Of a stretch of DNA of 26,353 bases, positions 7,805 through 14,741 are shown piece by piece. The notes below the pieces were generated by a model, which made no database searches, had not been told where the DNA came from, and worked only from the letters and a program-made list of their open reading frames with translations. The position numbers and the translations under genes were made by a program. The DNA is taken from NCBI GenBank assembly GCA_038200435.1, contig JBBPXY010000002.1, positions 1-26,353 of the forward strand, given 5' to 3'. Source of the DNA: JBBPXY01 sp038200435. GTDB taxonomy: Bacteria > Actinomycetota > Thermoleophilia > Solirubrobacterales > Solirubrobacteraceae. The stretch's first letter is position 1. Every line of letters begins with the position of its first letter.

Positions 7805-7823
7805 CCGGGCCCGGACCGCGGTC
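7805..7823. promoter_or_regulatory. Two abutting palindromes near the collagen-like start
   Basis: CCGGGCCCGG (7805-7814) and GACCGCGGTC (7814-7823) are both perfect 10-bp palindromes sharing one base, 19 bases upstream of the start codon. They could be an operator or a chance product of GC-rich sequence. Confidence 0.2.
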
Positions 7824-7842
7824 AAGAGAGGCAGGTCGAGAT

Positions 7843-8847
7843 ATGTGTGGTTCGCGCTACCGAATGCTGCTTCTGGCCCTGAGCACGGCCGCCCTGTTGG
7901 GGTTGGCGGGCACGGCGTCAGCAGCTTGCCCTTCGCCACCTCCTCCGCCCTGCAGCCCGGCGGCGTTCACGGGCAGTGTCGGCGCTCACGCGTCCCGCTG
8001 CGTGCGCCACGGCGCACCCGCGTGTCGCGGTAGCCGCGGCCCCCGTGGCCTGCGCGGTCCCACCGGCAGGAATGGTGCGACCGGCAGGAGGGGCACAAGG
8101 GGCCTTCAAGGTGTCAGAGGTGATGTCGGGCCTCGCGGTCCTACCGGCGTGACGGGCGCCCGGGGAGCTCAGGGCCTGCAGGGAGTCAAGGGTGATACTG
8201 GCCCGCAAGGCGCTACCGGTTCGACCGGCGCTACCGGTGCGACCGGGCCAGGCGGCGCCACGGGTTCGCAGGGACCGACCGGTCCGGCCGGGCCGACGGG
8301 GACCGCCGGCGCAACCGGCGCGACAGGGGCGACCGGGGTCGCCGGTGCGGACGGGGCGACCGGCCCGGCCGGCCCCACCGGGGCGACGGGGGCCGACGGG
8401 GCAACAGGCGCCACCGGACCGATCGGTCCGGCCCAGTACGCGGAGTTCTTCGCCCAGATGCCATCCGACAACGCGCCGACCGTCGCTCCCGGAAGCGCCG
8501 TCGCGTTCCCGAAGGACGGCCCTCAGAACGGCGCGATCGTTAGAAGCGGCGCCAGCTCTTTCGTGCTCCCCGACATCGGCACCTACCGGGTGGCGTTCAC
8601 GGTACCGGTGACAGAAGCGGGTCAGCTCGAGCTAACGCTCAACTCGGCGGCGCTGCCATACACCGTCTACGGGCGAGCGACCGGCACGACCCAGATCGCC
8701 GGAGAGGCGCTCGTCACCACGACTACCGTCAACTCGCAGATCGCGGTCGTGAACCCGGCCGGAGAGTCGACAGCTCTCACGATCACTCCGTTGGCCGGAG
8801 GCACCCAACCCGCGGTTGCCTCCGTGATCATTGAGCAACTGCGCTGA
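7843..8847 (+). CDS. Secreted collagen-like protein with BclA-type C-terminal head
   Basis: 334 aa. A signal peptide (MLLLALSTAALLGLAGTASA after an in-frame ATG at residue 8) is followed by a Pro/Cys-rich spacer with four cysteines at about 29-61. Next come 45 uninterrupted Gly-X-Y triplets (residues 63-197). The first half of the triplets is rich in Arg (GSRGPRGLRGPTG); the second half is mostly GAT/GPT. The last 135 residues (AEFFAQMPSDNAPTVAPGSA, then FVLPDIGTYRVAF, VTEAGQLELTLN, TALTITPLAGGTQPA) match the beta-jellyroll head of Bacillus exosporium BclA-like proteins, which drives trimerisation. Expected role: surface filament or spore/cell coat adhesin. Start at 7843 has a purine-rich upstream run (GAGAGGCAGG). 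The next gene is a wall cross-linking enzyme, possibly for attachment. GAT triplets suggest Thr glycosylation (inference). Confidence 0.9.
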   Translation: MCGSRYRMLLLALSTAALLGLAGTASAACPSPPPPPCSPAAFTGSVGAHASRCVRHGAPACRGSRGPRGLRGPTGRNGATGRRGTRGLQGVRGDVGPRGPTGVTGARGAQGLQGVKGDTGPQGATGSTGATGATGPGGATGSQGPTGPAGPTGTAGATGATGATGVAGADGATGPAGPTGATGADGATGATGPIGPAQYAEFFAQMPSDNAPTVAPGSAVAFPKDGPQNGAIVRSGASSFVLPDIGTYRVAFTVPVTEAGQLELTLNSAALPYTVYGRATGTTQIAGEALVTTTTVNSQIAVVNPAGESTALTITPLAGGTQPAVASVIIEQLR

Positions 8848-8903
8848 CCCAGGAGCGGAGTGCCTTCAATGCCACTGTCTGCGAGCAACCCGGCTCGAAG
8901 AAG

Positions 8904-8922
8904 TCCAAGCAGCGCGCTTGGA
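8904..8922 (+). terminator. Hairpin between the collagen-like and L,D-transpeptidase genes
   Basis: TCCAAGC-agcgc-GCTTGGA is a perfect 7-bp stem with a 5-base loop, 57 bases after the collagen-like stop and 35 before the next start. Only AAACC follows, without a T-run. It could be a weak terminator or a processing element. Confidence 0.35.
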
Positions 8923-8957
8923 AACCTGCCCGCCCCACCCTGCCTGCGGAGGTAACC

Positions 8958-9689
8958 GTGTCACACACGCTTCAGCTCACTACCAGGCTCATGGCCGCCC
9001 TCTCGCTCGGCGCGACCTGCGCGGCCGTTGCCGACGTCGCCCCGGCGGCGGCCGCTCCCCGAAACGTGCCGGCAACCCAGACACTGGTCGTTCTCGACCA
9101 GACGCACGTCGCCTTCTCCCGGCCTGATCATCGCTCTTCCCGGGTGGACACGGTACGCCCGTGGCGCCCGATCACCGGCACACCGACGGTGCTGCCCGTG
9201 ATCGCTCACCGGAGGGGCGCCGACAAGCGAAGCTGGCTGCGCGTGCTGCTGCCGGGACGCCCGAACGGTCACGCTGGTTGGATCTGGTCGCGCGGCTCGA
9301 GGTCCGCGAGCACATCCTGGTACCTCCTCGCCCAGACCGCCAGGCGCCGCATCACCGTCTTCTACCGCGGTCGTGCCGTGCGAGCGTTCCGCGCCGTCGT
9401 GGGCAAGCCCTCAACGCCGACGCCGCACGGACGCTTCTTCGTGGAAGAGACAGTCCGGCTCACCCATAACCTCGTCGGTGCGCCGTTCGCACTGGCGCTC
9501 AGCGCACGGTCCAACGTCCTGGCTCAGTTCGACGGTGGCCCCGGCCAGATAGCGCTTCACGGGCTGGGCAACATCGGAGGGGTACCGGGCACGGCCGTCT
9601 CGCATGGCTGCCTGCGCCTCGACTACCACGCCATCAGCTGGCTGGCCGGACGCATCGGGCCGGGCGTACCCGTCACCATCACGAACTGA
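8958..9689 (+). CDS. L,D-transpeptidase (YkuD domain), exported
   Basis: 243 aa. An N-terminal signal sequence (LMAALSLGATCAAVADVAPA) is followed by an SH3-like wall-binding region at about 40-112 (ending NGHAGWIWSRG) and a YkuD catalytic domain at about 130-243. The active-site signature is complete: HG at 201-202, then GTAVSHGCLRL with Cys218 as the nucleophile. Such enzymes make 3-3 peptidoglycan cross-links, or attach proteins to the wall, outside the membrane. The GTG start at 8958 is fixed by GGAGG at 8948-8952 with a 5-base spacer. It lies 110 bases downstream of the collagen-like surface protein on the same strand, so shared expression is possible, with a hairpin in between. Confidence 0.92.
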   Translation: MSHTLQLTTRLMAALSLGATCAAVADVAPAAAAPRNVPATQTLVVLDQTHVAFSRPDHRSSRVDTVRPWRPITGTPTVLPVIAHRRGADKRSWLRVLLPGRPNGHAGWIWSRGSRSASTSWYLLAQTARRRITVFYRGRAVRAFRAVVGKPSTPTPHGRFFVEETVRLTHNLVGAPFALALSARSNVLAQFDGGPGQIALHGLGNIGGVPGTAVSHGCLRLDYHAISWLAGRIGPGVPVTITN

Positions 9690-9878
9690 CCGCGCGCGAA
9701 CAGGTTACCCAAGGACCTCCGCGAGCAGCGGGACCGCCACCGCTTCGGCGAGCAACCTTCACACGTCCTCACCAACCGCGGGACAACCACGAACCACGTG
9801 ACTGCGGTTACACCACAAAGGCGGACTGAGGGTCCGGGCGTACGCCTGGGCGGGGGCGCCGTCCGGGCGAGCCAGGAT

Positions 9879-11195
9879 TCAGCTCACGAGCCTCACCCCC
9901 AGCCCCGAGCCGGCCCCGCCGATCTGCCCCGCCCCACCCAGCAGACCGAGGATCCGCGCGACGTACCCCTGCGTCTCGGGAACAGCGGGCACGCAGCCGC
10001 ACCGCGCGACGGGCGCCGGCCCGGCGTTGTATGCCGCGAGCGCGAGCGGCACCGCGCCGAACTGCCGAAGCAGGTCGCGCATCAGGTGCGCCTGGGCGTC
10101 GATCGAGCGCGCGGCGTCGACTGGGTTGCGCAGGCCGTAGGCCCCGGCCGTGCCCGGCATGAACTGCGCGATCCCCCGGGCACCCGCCGGTGAGACCGCG
10201 AACGGATTGAAGCCCGACTCGGCGTAGATCTGAGCCGCCAGCAACGCGCCCGACACGTTCCAGCGCTGCGCCGCCGCCGCGATCGGCGCCGCGAACCGCG
10301 CCGGCACGAAACTCGGCAACGCGCTACGACCGTCTCCCCCGGCCGCGCGGCGGCCGAAGCCCACCGACCCCGATCCGGCGTTGAGTTGAAAACCGAAATG
10401 CCACGGTTCCCACGGATACCTACGAATGAAGTGAAAGCGGCCGGAACTCCGAAGCAGCCACCCGTATGCCGCTGGTGGCCCGAGATCGAGCTCGGTGCCG
10501 AGACGGTGCAGTGACTTGCCGGGAGGAGCGACCCAGCGTGGATCGGGATGCTTGGCGAAGAGGGCGGCCTGCTCAGCAGTTGATCGCCACGCGCTGTTGA
10601 TCAGCAGGTGCAGGCCCGCGTGTGCAGCGGCGGCGGCGAGGCGGTCGAACGCGACCGCAACGTCGGGACGCATCGGTCTCCCTTGCCGGTAAGCGAAAGG
10701 GCCTCGGTAATCGCCCGCCCCCGGGGATAGCGCGGCGGTGCCGCCCGGCGGGGCGAGGTCGGCCTCGGCCACCGCGAGCACCTTGATCCGCCGTCTCTCC
10801 CTCGCTACCTGAAAGCCGAGGGCCTTCTCTACGACGACGCGGACCCGCACCGGCGCCATCGAGCGCCCGTCGGGGAAGGAGACCACGGCGGCTGAAGCGC
10901 CGTTCGCGCGAGCGCTCCGTACAGCTACGGCCCGGCCGAGCGCCAGGTAACCGCTGCGCTCGAGGTGCCTCGGGTTGGGACGGCCTTCGATCTCGACCGG
11001 CTCGAAAAGACGGTCGTAGGCGTCGTGCATGGCCCTGGCGGCCGAGAGGGCGGCGAGATCGGCTGCGCGCTGACTGCGCCCGCGCGTGCCGATGCCACTG
11101 GCGACGGCGCCGAGCGCCCAAGCACCGAACAAGACTGCCGCCAACGCGGCGATGAGCAGAAGAAGTGCCTGTCCTTCCTCCCCGCGACGGATCAT
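9879..11195 (-). CDS. Three-domain protein: TadG-like anchor, VanY carboxypeptidase, SLT transglycosylase
   Basis: 438 aa. Residues 1-55 (IRRGEEGQALLLLIAALAAV, then SQRAADLAALSAARAM) are a TadG/Rv3654c-like pseudopilin anchor with one membrane helix. Residues about 160-270 form a VanY/DD-carboxypeptidase domain with the Zn motif SLHRLGTELD (His230, Asp237) and WEPWHFGF (His266). Residues about 295-420 form an SLT lytic transglycosylase with catalytic Glu326 (AESGF), RGIAQFMPGTAG and AAYNAGP. Together it could trim peptide stems and cut glycan strands outside the membrane. The ATG at 11195 has AGGAG at a 7-base spacing and overlaps the previous stop as ATGA; the open frame further upstream is not used. 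Last gene of a TadE-type operon, so local wall opening for a pilus or secretion machine is a fair inference. Confidence 0.88.
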   Translation of the reverse strand: MIRRGEEGQALLLLIAALAAVLFGAWALGAVASGIGTRGRSQRAADLAALSAARAMHDAYDRLFEPVEIEGRPNPRHLERSGYLALGRAVAVRSARANGASAAVVSFPDGRSMAPVRVRVVVEKALGFQVARERRRIKVLAVAEADLAPPGGTAALSPGAGDYRGPFAYRQGRPMRPDVAVAFDRLAAAAAHAGLHLLINSAWRSTAEQAALFAKHPDPRWVAPPGKSLHRLGTELDLGPPAAYGWLLRSSGRFHFIRRYPWEPWHFGFQLNAGSGSVGFGRRAAGGDGRSALPSFVPARFAAPIAAAAQRWNVSGALLAAQIYAESGFNPFAVSPAGARGIAQFMPGTAGAYGLRNPVDAARSIDAQAHLMRDLLRQFGAVPLALAAYNAGPAPVARCGCVPAVPETQGYVARILGLLGGAGQIGGAGSGLGVRLVS

Positions 11196-11812
11196 GCGTC
11201 GGCTCCTGAGCGTGAGGGGGCGGGCACCGCGGCAAGTCCCGCCAGCGCCAAGAAGCCCCATCTGGTGAGAGGCGCAACGACCCGCATCGGCAGACCGAGT
11301 TCCGCCAAACTCTGTGCAGCGAGCCGATCCATGAGCACCTCCTCGTCGCCGACCAGCACGAGCTCGTCGTGTTCGAGTAGGACGCGGTCGACCGCCTCAT
11401 CGCGCGCGGAACCGACGACGAGGACCGCGGGCCCGTCGATAACGGCGGAGGCGCGCGCCAGTTCGGAGGCTGCGGCCGCAGCCTCCGCCGAGAGGTCGAG
11501 CCTCACGAGCCGGCCCGAAGCCACCGCCGGCAGCCCACGATCGCGCAGCACGCCGGCCGCTCGGGCTGCCCCGCGCGCAGGTGGCAAGCGCCAGACACGC
11601 CCGCGAACTTGCCACCGGGCCAGCAACGCGCAGCGCGCACCGAGGTCGCTCATAGAACGGAGGGCCAGGGCAGCCGCCGCCCCTTCGATGCTGTTCGCCC
11701 GACCGAGGACGGCCACGCGATTGGCTAGCACGGGAGCCTGCGTCAGGGTGACGCTCTCTCCGGGCGTTGACTCGAAGAAGAAAGCCCGGATGCGTGCGGC
11801 GGCTGCGCTCAT
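11192..11812 (-). CDS. Unknown Tad-operon protein with C-terminal membrane segment
   Basis: About 206 aa from the ATG at 11812, which overlaps the upstream stop as ATGA. The longer open frame to 12181 is a shadow of the genes before it. The sequence is rich in Ala/Leu/Arg with two Rossmann-like strand-turn segments (NRVAVLGRANSIEGAAAALA and IDGPAVLVVGSARDEAVDRV). A hydrophobic end (WGFLALAGLAAVPAP) could be a membrane segment. I see no Walker motif, so it is not an obvious CpaE/TadZ ATPase, although its shape and operon position recall a degenerate one. Its stop overlaps the start of the TadG-VanY-SLT gene, so the two are translationally coupled. Function unknown; a role in the pseudopilus apparatus is inferred from context. 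Confidence 0.75.
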   Translation of the reverse strand: MSAAAARIRAFFFESTPGESVTLTQAPVLANRVAVLGRANSIEGAAAALALRSMSDLGARCALLARWQVRGRVWRLPPARGAARAAGVLRDRGLPAVASGRLVRLDLSAEAAAAASELARASAVIDGPAVLVVGSARDEAVDRVLLEHDELVLVGDEEVLMDRLAAQSLAELGLPMRVVAPLTRWGFLALAGLAAVPAPSRSGADA

Positions 11813-12153
11813 CGCCTCACGTCTGCCTCTGAGGTCGCGGTGAGCAGGCGCCCCAGCGCGCGCAGGGGCGATGGTGGCCGCACGCTGACGCGCACTTGAC
11901 CGGCGCGGACAGAGACGCGAAGCCCGGACCGTGCCCATCCCGGTACCGCGTCCCGCGCGGCTCGGCCGGGCTGTGCGCCCTGGATGATCGCGACCCCGGC
12001 GGCTTCGGCGGCATGATCGGCGAACTCGGCGGCCGCCCCCGCGGCGAGCAGTTGCAGGAGACCAAGTGCGACGACGGCGAGCACAGGCGCCAGCGCAACG
12101 ACCTCGAGGGACGCTTGTCCCTCGACTCCCATGAGACGGCGAAGAGCCTTCAT
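11809..12153 (-). CDS. TadE-like pseudopilin protein (second copy)
   Basis: 114 aa. A short basic N-terminus leads into GVEGQASLEVVALAPVLAVV, a TadE-type class III signal: Gly-Gln-Ala-Ser then a conserved Glu, followed by one long hydrophobic helix (about residues 14-42). The remaining 70 residues form a small extracytoplasmic domain (VRAGQVRVSVRPPSP). TadE proteins are processed by a prepilin peptidase and assemble as minor pseudopilins of Tad/Flp systems. It overlaps both neighbours as ATGA (start over the stop at 12150-12153, stop over the next start at 11809-11812). It is parallel in layout to the gene upstream but diverged in sequence. Confidence 0.82.
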   Translation of the reverse strand: MKALRRLMGVEGQASLEVVALAPVLAVVALGLLQLLAAGAAAEFADHAAEAAGVAIIQGAQPGRAARDAVPGWARSGLRVSVRAGQVRVSVRPPSPLRALGRLLTATSEADVRR

Positions 12154-12488
12154 CGCTGCGGCGCAAAGCGCGCCCGCTCACGGAACGACGTCAGGCTCCC
12201 CCGTCCCACGACAAGCGGGACCGCCACGCTGACGGTGACCGAGCCGTCGCGCGCCGCAGTCACGCGCAGGTTGCGCGCAAGCGCGCCCGGCAGTGCGCGC
12301 CGTCCGGCTCGCAAAGGGTCGGCGCCCACGGCGGCGGCGCGCGCTGCTGCCCGGGCCGCCGCGCCGGCGAGCCACGCGGCCTGGCCCGCCACGGCGATCT
12401 GCCACAGCGCGAGAGCGAGCAATGCGACCAGTGGCAGCACCGCCACCAGTTCCACCGACGCCTGCCCACGTTCATGTCGAAGACCCAT
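12150..12488 (-). CDS. TadE-like pseudopilin protein (first copy)
   Basis: 112 aa. The N-terminus RHERGQASVELVAVLPLVAL is a textbook TadE/pseudopilin processing site and helix, with Glu at position +5 from the Gly. A hydrophobic helix covers about residues 10-34, followed by an Ala/Arg-rich stalk and a beta-rich tail (NLRVTAARDGSVTVSVAVPL). Expected to be a minor pseudopilin in the membrane of a Tad-type apparatus. Its stop overlaps the start of the next TadE gene as ATGA. It is separated by 87 bases from the membrane protein upstream. The core Tad genes (TadA ATPase, TadB/C platform, Flp pilin, prepilin peptidase) are not in this window. Confidence 0.84.
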   Translation of the reverse strand: MGLRHERGQASVELVAVLPLVALLALALWQIAVAGQAAWLAGAAARAAARAAAVGADPLRAGRRALPGALARNLRVTAARDGSVTVSVAVPLVVGRGSLTSFRERARFAPQR

Positions 12489-12575
12489 GCAGCGAGCCTC
12501 CCAGCGCGGGAGCTACCGAACTAGACGCAGATGTGGAGAAAGAACGCCGGGACGGTTACGAACTACGCGCGAGCG

Positions 12576-12935
12576 CTAGATCCCGCGGTAGACCCGGTAG
12601 ACCGTGGCTATGCCGAACACCGCCGCCCCGATCAGCGCGAACCAGAGGATCACGCCAACACCGCCGTCGTCCCAGAGGCGCCGGGTTGCGATCGCGGTGA
12701 GAGCCCCTACGGCAATCGACCCGTACAGGAGAAGCCGCAGGCGGGGTTCGAGCGAAAGGAGAGCGATGCGGTTCTGGCGATAGAAAACGGCGGCAAACCA
12801 CGCGAGCGTCGCCAAGAAGGTCACGGACAGGAGAGTCGTGACGAAGCTACCCGCGGTGCCGCCTCCGGGAACGAATGCGATCACGGCCGCGAGGCCGAGG
12901 ATGATCAGGACGTTGCGAAGAGCTGCGACGTTCAA
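12576..12935 (-). CDS. Small four-span membrane protein, unknown
   Basis: 119 aa with four hydrophobic segments: NVLIILGLAAVIAFVPGG, FVTTLLSVTFLATLAWFAAV, LRLLLYGSIAVGALTAIA and VGVILWFALIGAAVFGIATV, then a basic end (YRVYRGI). I do not recognise a named family; similar short proteins are common in high-GC actinobacteria. The start is judged to be the TTG at 12935, because it overlaps the stop of the response-regulator gene as TTGA, a translational-coupling arrangement. The longer open frame upstream only shadows that gene. Coupling to a regulator suggests the two are made together; function is not indicated. Confidence 0.72.
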   Translation of the reverse strand: MNVAALRNVLIILGLAAVIAFVPGGGTAGSFVTTLLSVTFLATLAWFAAVFYRQNRIALLSLEPRLRLLLYGSIAVGALTAIATRRLWDDGGVGVILWFALIGAAVFGIATVYRVYRGI

Positions 12936-13810
12936 GGGGCGTCGAACGAACTGGCCGCGGTAGCGAGCGCCCGCTCGTCGCGCCCGGCAGGTTCGTGGTC
13001 CGAGAACGGCGCCCCGGGCGCATCGGCGGCGACCGGGTCCTGCGACGGTGCGCTGCCACCCGCCGGCTCGGCGGCGAACCGGTACCCGACACCGAAGTGC
13101 GTGTGGATGTAGCGCCAATCGGGCGAGCCCCGCTCGAGCTTCTGGCGCAGCTTGCGGACGAAGACGTCGACGGAGCGATCGCCATGCGCCATCGCGTAGC
13201 CCCAGACGCGCTGGTAGATCTCCTCGCGCGGCAGCACCCGGCCGGCCGCAGCGGCCAGTAGGTTGATCAGCTCGAACTCGCGTCGTGTGAGATCGAGCGA
13301 CTCGGGACCGGCGAACGCCTGGAACTGGTCGGCGCGGATGGAGATCCCGCCGGACTCGACCGGCGCAGGCGCGACCGCAGGCTGAGCGCGCTTACGGCGG
13401 CGGGCCACGGCCTCGACCCGGGCGATGAGCTCTTCGGGGTGGCACGGCTTCGTAACCCAGTCGTCGGCGCCGAGACGAAGTCCCCGCACTCGCTGGGCCA
13501 CCGTCGACGGGCCGGTGCAGACCACGAGGGAGAGCGCCGGCATCGCCGCTGTGAGCTGCTCGAGGTATGCCCAGCCGTGGGGCGCCAGGACGGCGAGGTT
13601 CAACACGACAGCGTTGAGACGCAGCGACACGAGCGCGTCGGGGGCGACCGCGCTGGCCAACGTCCGGTGCTCCCATCCCAGCGCACTCATGCGCTTGGTC
13701 AGCACTTGGAGGAAGCCGCTGTCCGTATCGATTATGGCAACGCGCAACGGAGAAGCGCTCCGCTGCTCGTCGGCGCGCCGGTCTGCGACCGGGAAGGGCG
13801 ACATCGACAT
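12932..13810 (-). CDS. OmpR/PhoB-family response regulator with degenerate receiver
   Basis: About 292 aa from the ATG at 13810 (13804 is an alternative). The receiver at about 22-140 starts LRVAIIDTDSGF and ends LGADDWVTKPCHPEEL, keeping the conserved Lys121 and Thr99. At the phosphoacceptor position the sequence reads VVLNLAVL, Asn instead of Asp, and the acidic pair is D-T rather than E/D-D. Standard Asp phosphorylation therefore looks impossible. The winged-helix domain at about 155-255 is intact (LTRREFELINLLAAA, GDRSVDVFVRKLRQKLE, YIHTHFGVGYRF). A disordered acidic tail of about 40 residues follows. No histidine kinase is adjacent. It heads the TadE/TadG operon and is coupled to the next gene. 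A possible -10 (TAACAT) lies 10 bases upstream of the start. Confidence 0.88.
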   Translation of the reverse strand: MSMSPFPVADRRADEQRSASPLRVAIIDTDSGFLQVLTKRMSALGWEHRTLASAVAPDALVSLRLNAVVLNLAVLAPHGWAYLEQLTAAMPALSLVVCTGPSTVAQRVRGLRLGADDWVTKPCHPEELIARVEAVARRRKRAQPAVAPAPVESGGISIRADQFQAFAGPESLDLTRREFELINLLAAAAGRVLPREEIYQRVWGYAMAHGDRSVDVFVRKLRQKLERGSPDWRYIHTHFGVGYRFAAEPAGGSAPSQDPVAADAPGAPFSDHEPAGRDERALATAASSFDAP

Positions 13811-13937
13811 CGTGGCCCGAATGTTAGACGGGTGCGGAGACGGCCGGACCGGCGGAACGGCGGGATAACAGTTCATTCACATCGATCCCGCAAATTCCGG
13901 GGAACGAGACAGGCCGCGGCCGGATACCGTAGTTGGC

Positions 13938-14741
13938 ATGGTTCAGAGGATCGCGTTCCTGGCCTTCCCGGGGCTCACGCTGCTCGATCTCGTCGGGGCC
14001 TACGACGTCCTGCGTCGAGTCCCGCTCATGGGCATCGAGCAGTCGGTCACCCACCGCATCGTCGGGACGAAGGCCTCGCTCGAGGACGAGACTGGCTTCG
14101 CCTTCCACCCCGACGGCATCCTCGAAGAGCTGAAGGCGTTCGACCTGCTGGTGGTGCCGGGGGGCCTTGGCACCCGCCGCCTCATGAGCGACGAACGCTT
14201 TCTCGAGTACCTCCGCAGCTGGGGTAAGAGCCGGCCGCTGGCCAGTGTGTGCACCGGCTCGCTACTGCTCGGGCGGGCCGGTTACCTGAAGAATCGGCGC
14301 GCGACCGGTCACGCGGGCTCATTCGATCTGCTGGCCCCCATGTGCAAGGAAGTCGTCCGCGACGAGCGAGTGGTCGAAGACGGGCACGTGACGACCGCGG
14401 GCGGGGTCTCCTCCTCGATCGATCTGGGTCTGCATCTCGTTACGCGCTACTGGGGCGAGGAGGCCCGCGAGCGCATCGCGGCGGTCATGGAGTACCGCGG
14501 TTACGGAGCGCCCGCGCCCGGACCCGGACCCGCCTCAAGGCTCCGCGCATCGCTCAGGGTCGCGCGCCGACGTGCGAAGCGTCAGCGAACTCACGAAAGA
14601 GGCCCGTCACGACGAACGCCGTCTGCTCCCCGACGTCGACGGCGTTGTCGCCGATCCGCTCGAGGCAGCGGGCGACCAGCGTCATGTGCATGGCCCACTC
14701 GCGGACGTCGGGTTCGTCGCCGATGTCGATCGCGCGCCTGA
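13938..14741 (+). CDS. DJ-1/PfpI-family protein (isocyanide-hydratase-like)
   Basis: 267 aa by open frame. Residues 1-190 are a DJ-1/PfpI alpha-beta sandwich: VQRIAFLAFPGLTLLDLVGA at the start, VVPGGLGTRRL, then the nucleophile elbow SVCTGSLLLGRAG with its Cys near residue 108. Later comes TTAGGVSSSIDLGLHLV. The pattern fits the subgroup that includes isocyanide hydratase and the amidase half of GlxA-type regulators; here no AraC domain follows. After MEYRGYG the frame continues for about 80 Pro/Arg/Ser-rich residues with no fold signature, running 188 bases antisense over phoU. The true end may be this stop, but the tail looks like shadow coding. Starts at ATG 13938 with TACCGT 7 bases upstream and no ribosome site, suggesting leaderless transcription. 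Confidence 0.82.
   Translation: MVQRIAFLAFPGLTLLDLVGAYDVLRRVPLMGIEQSVTHRIVGTKASLEDETGFAFHPDGILEELKAFDLLVVPGGLGTRRLMSDERFLEYLRSWGKSRPLASVCTGSLLLGRAGYLKNRRATGHAGSFDLLAPMCKEVVRDERVVEDGHVTTAGGVSSSIDLGLHLVTRYWGEEARERIAAVMEYRGYGAPAPGPGPASRLRASLRVARRRAKRQRTHERGPSRRTPSAPRRRRRCRRSARGSGRPASCAWPTRGRRVRRRCRSRA

Larger units (their letters stand above)
7540..7842. other. Intergenic region before the collagen-like gene
   Basis: About 300 bases without a supported gene. It holds the second copy of the 23-bp palindromic repeat (7625-7647), a strong hairpin (7730-7759) and two abutting 10-bp palindromes (7805-7823). These make it the likely leader and promoter region of the collagen-like gene. Confidence 0.5.

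Noticed and set aside
8030..8430. CRISPR or tandem repeat array
   Set aside because: The periodicity is the 9-base Gly-X-Y coding repeat of the collagen-like gene, with no spacer structure.
9834..9849. CCGGGCGTACGCCTGG as terminator of the VanY-SLT gene
   Set aside because: The palindrome has no loop, so it cannot form a normal RNA hairpin, and no T-run follows.
13909..13933. ECF-type promoter (GGAAC then CGTA) before the DJ-1 gene
   Set aside because: The spacing between the two boxes is about 22 bases, too long for the usual 16-17.
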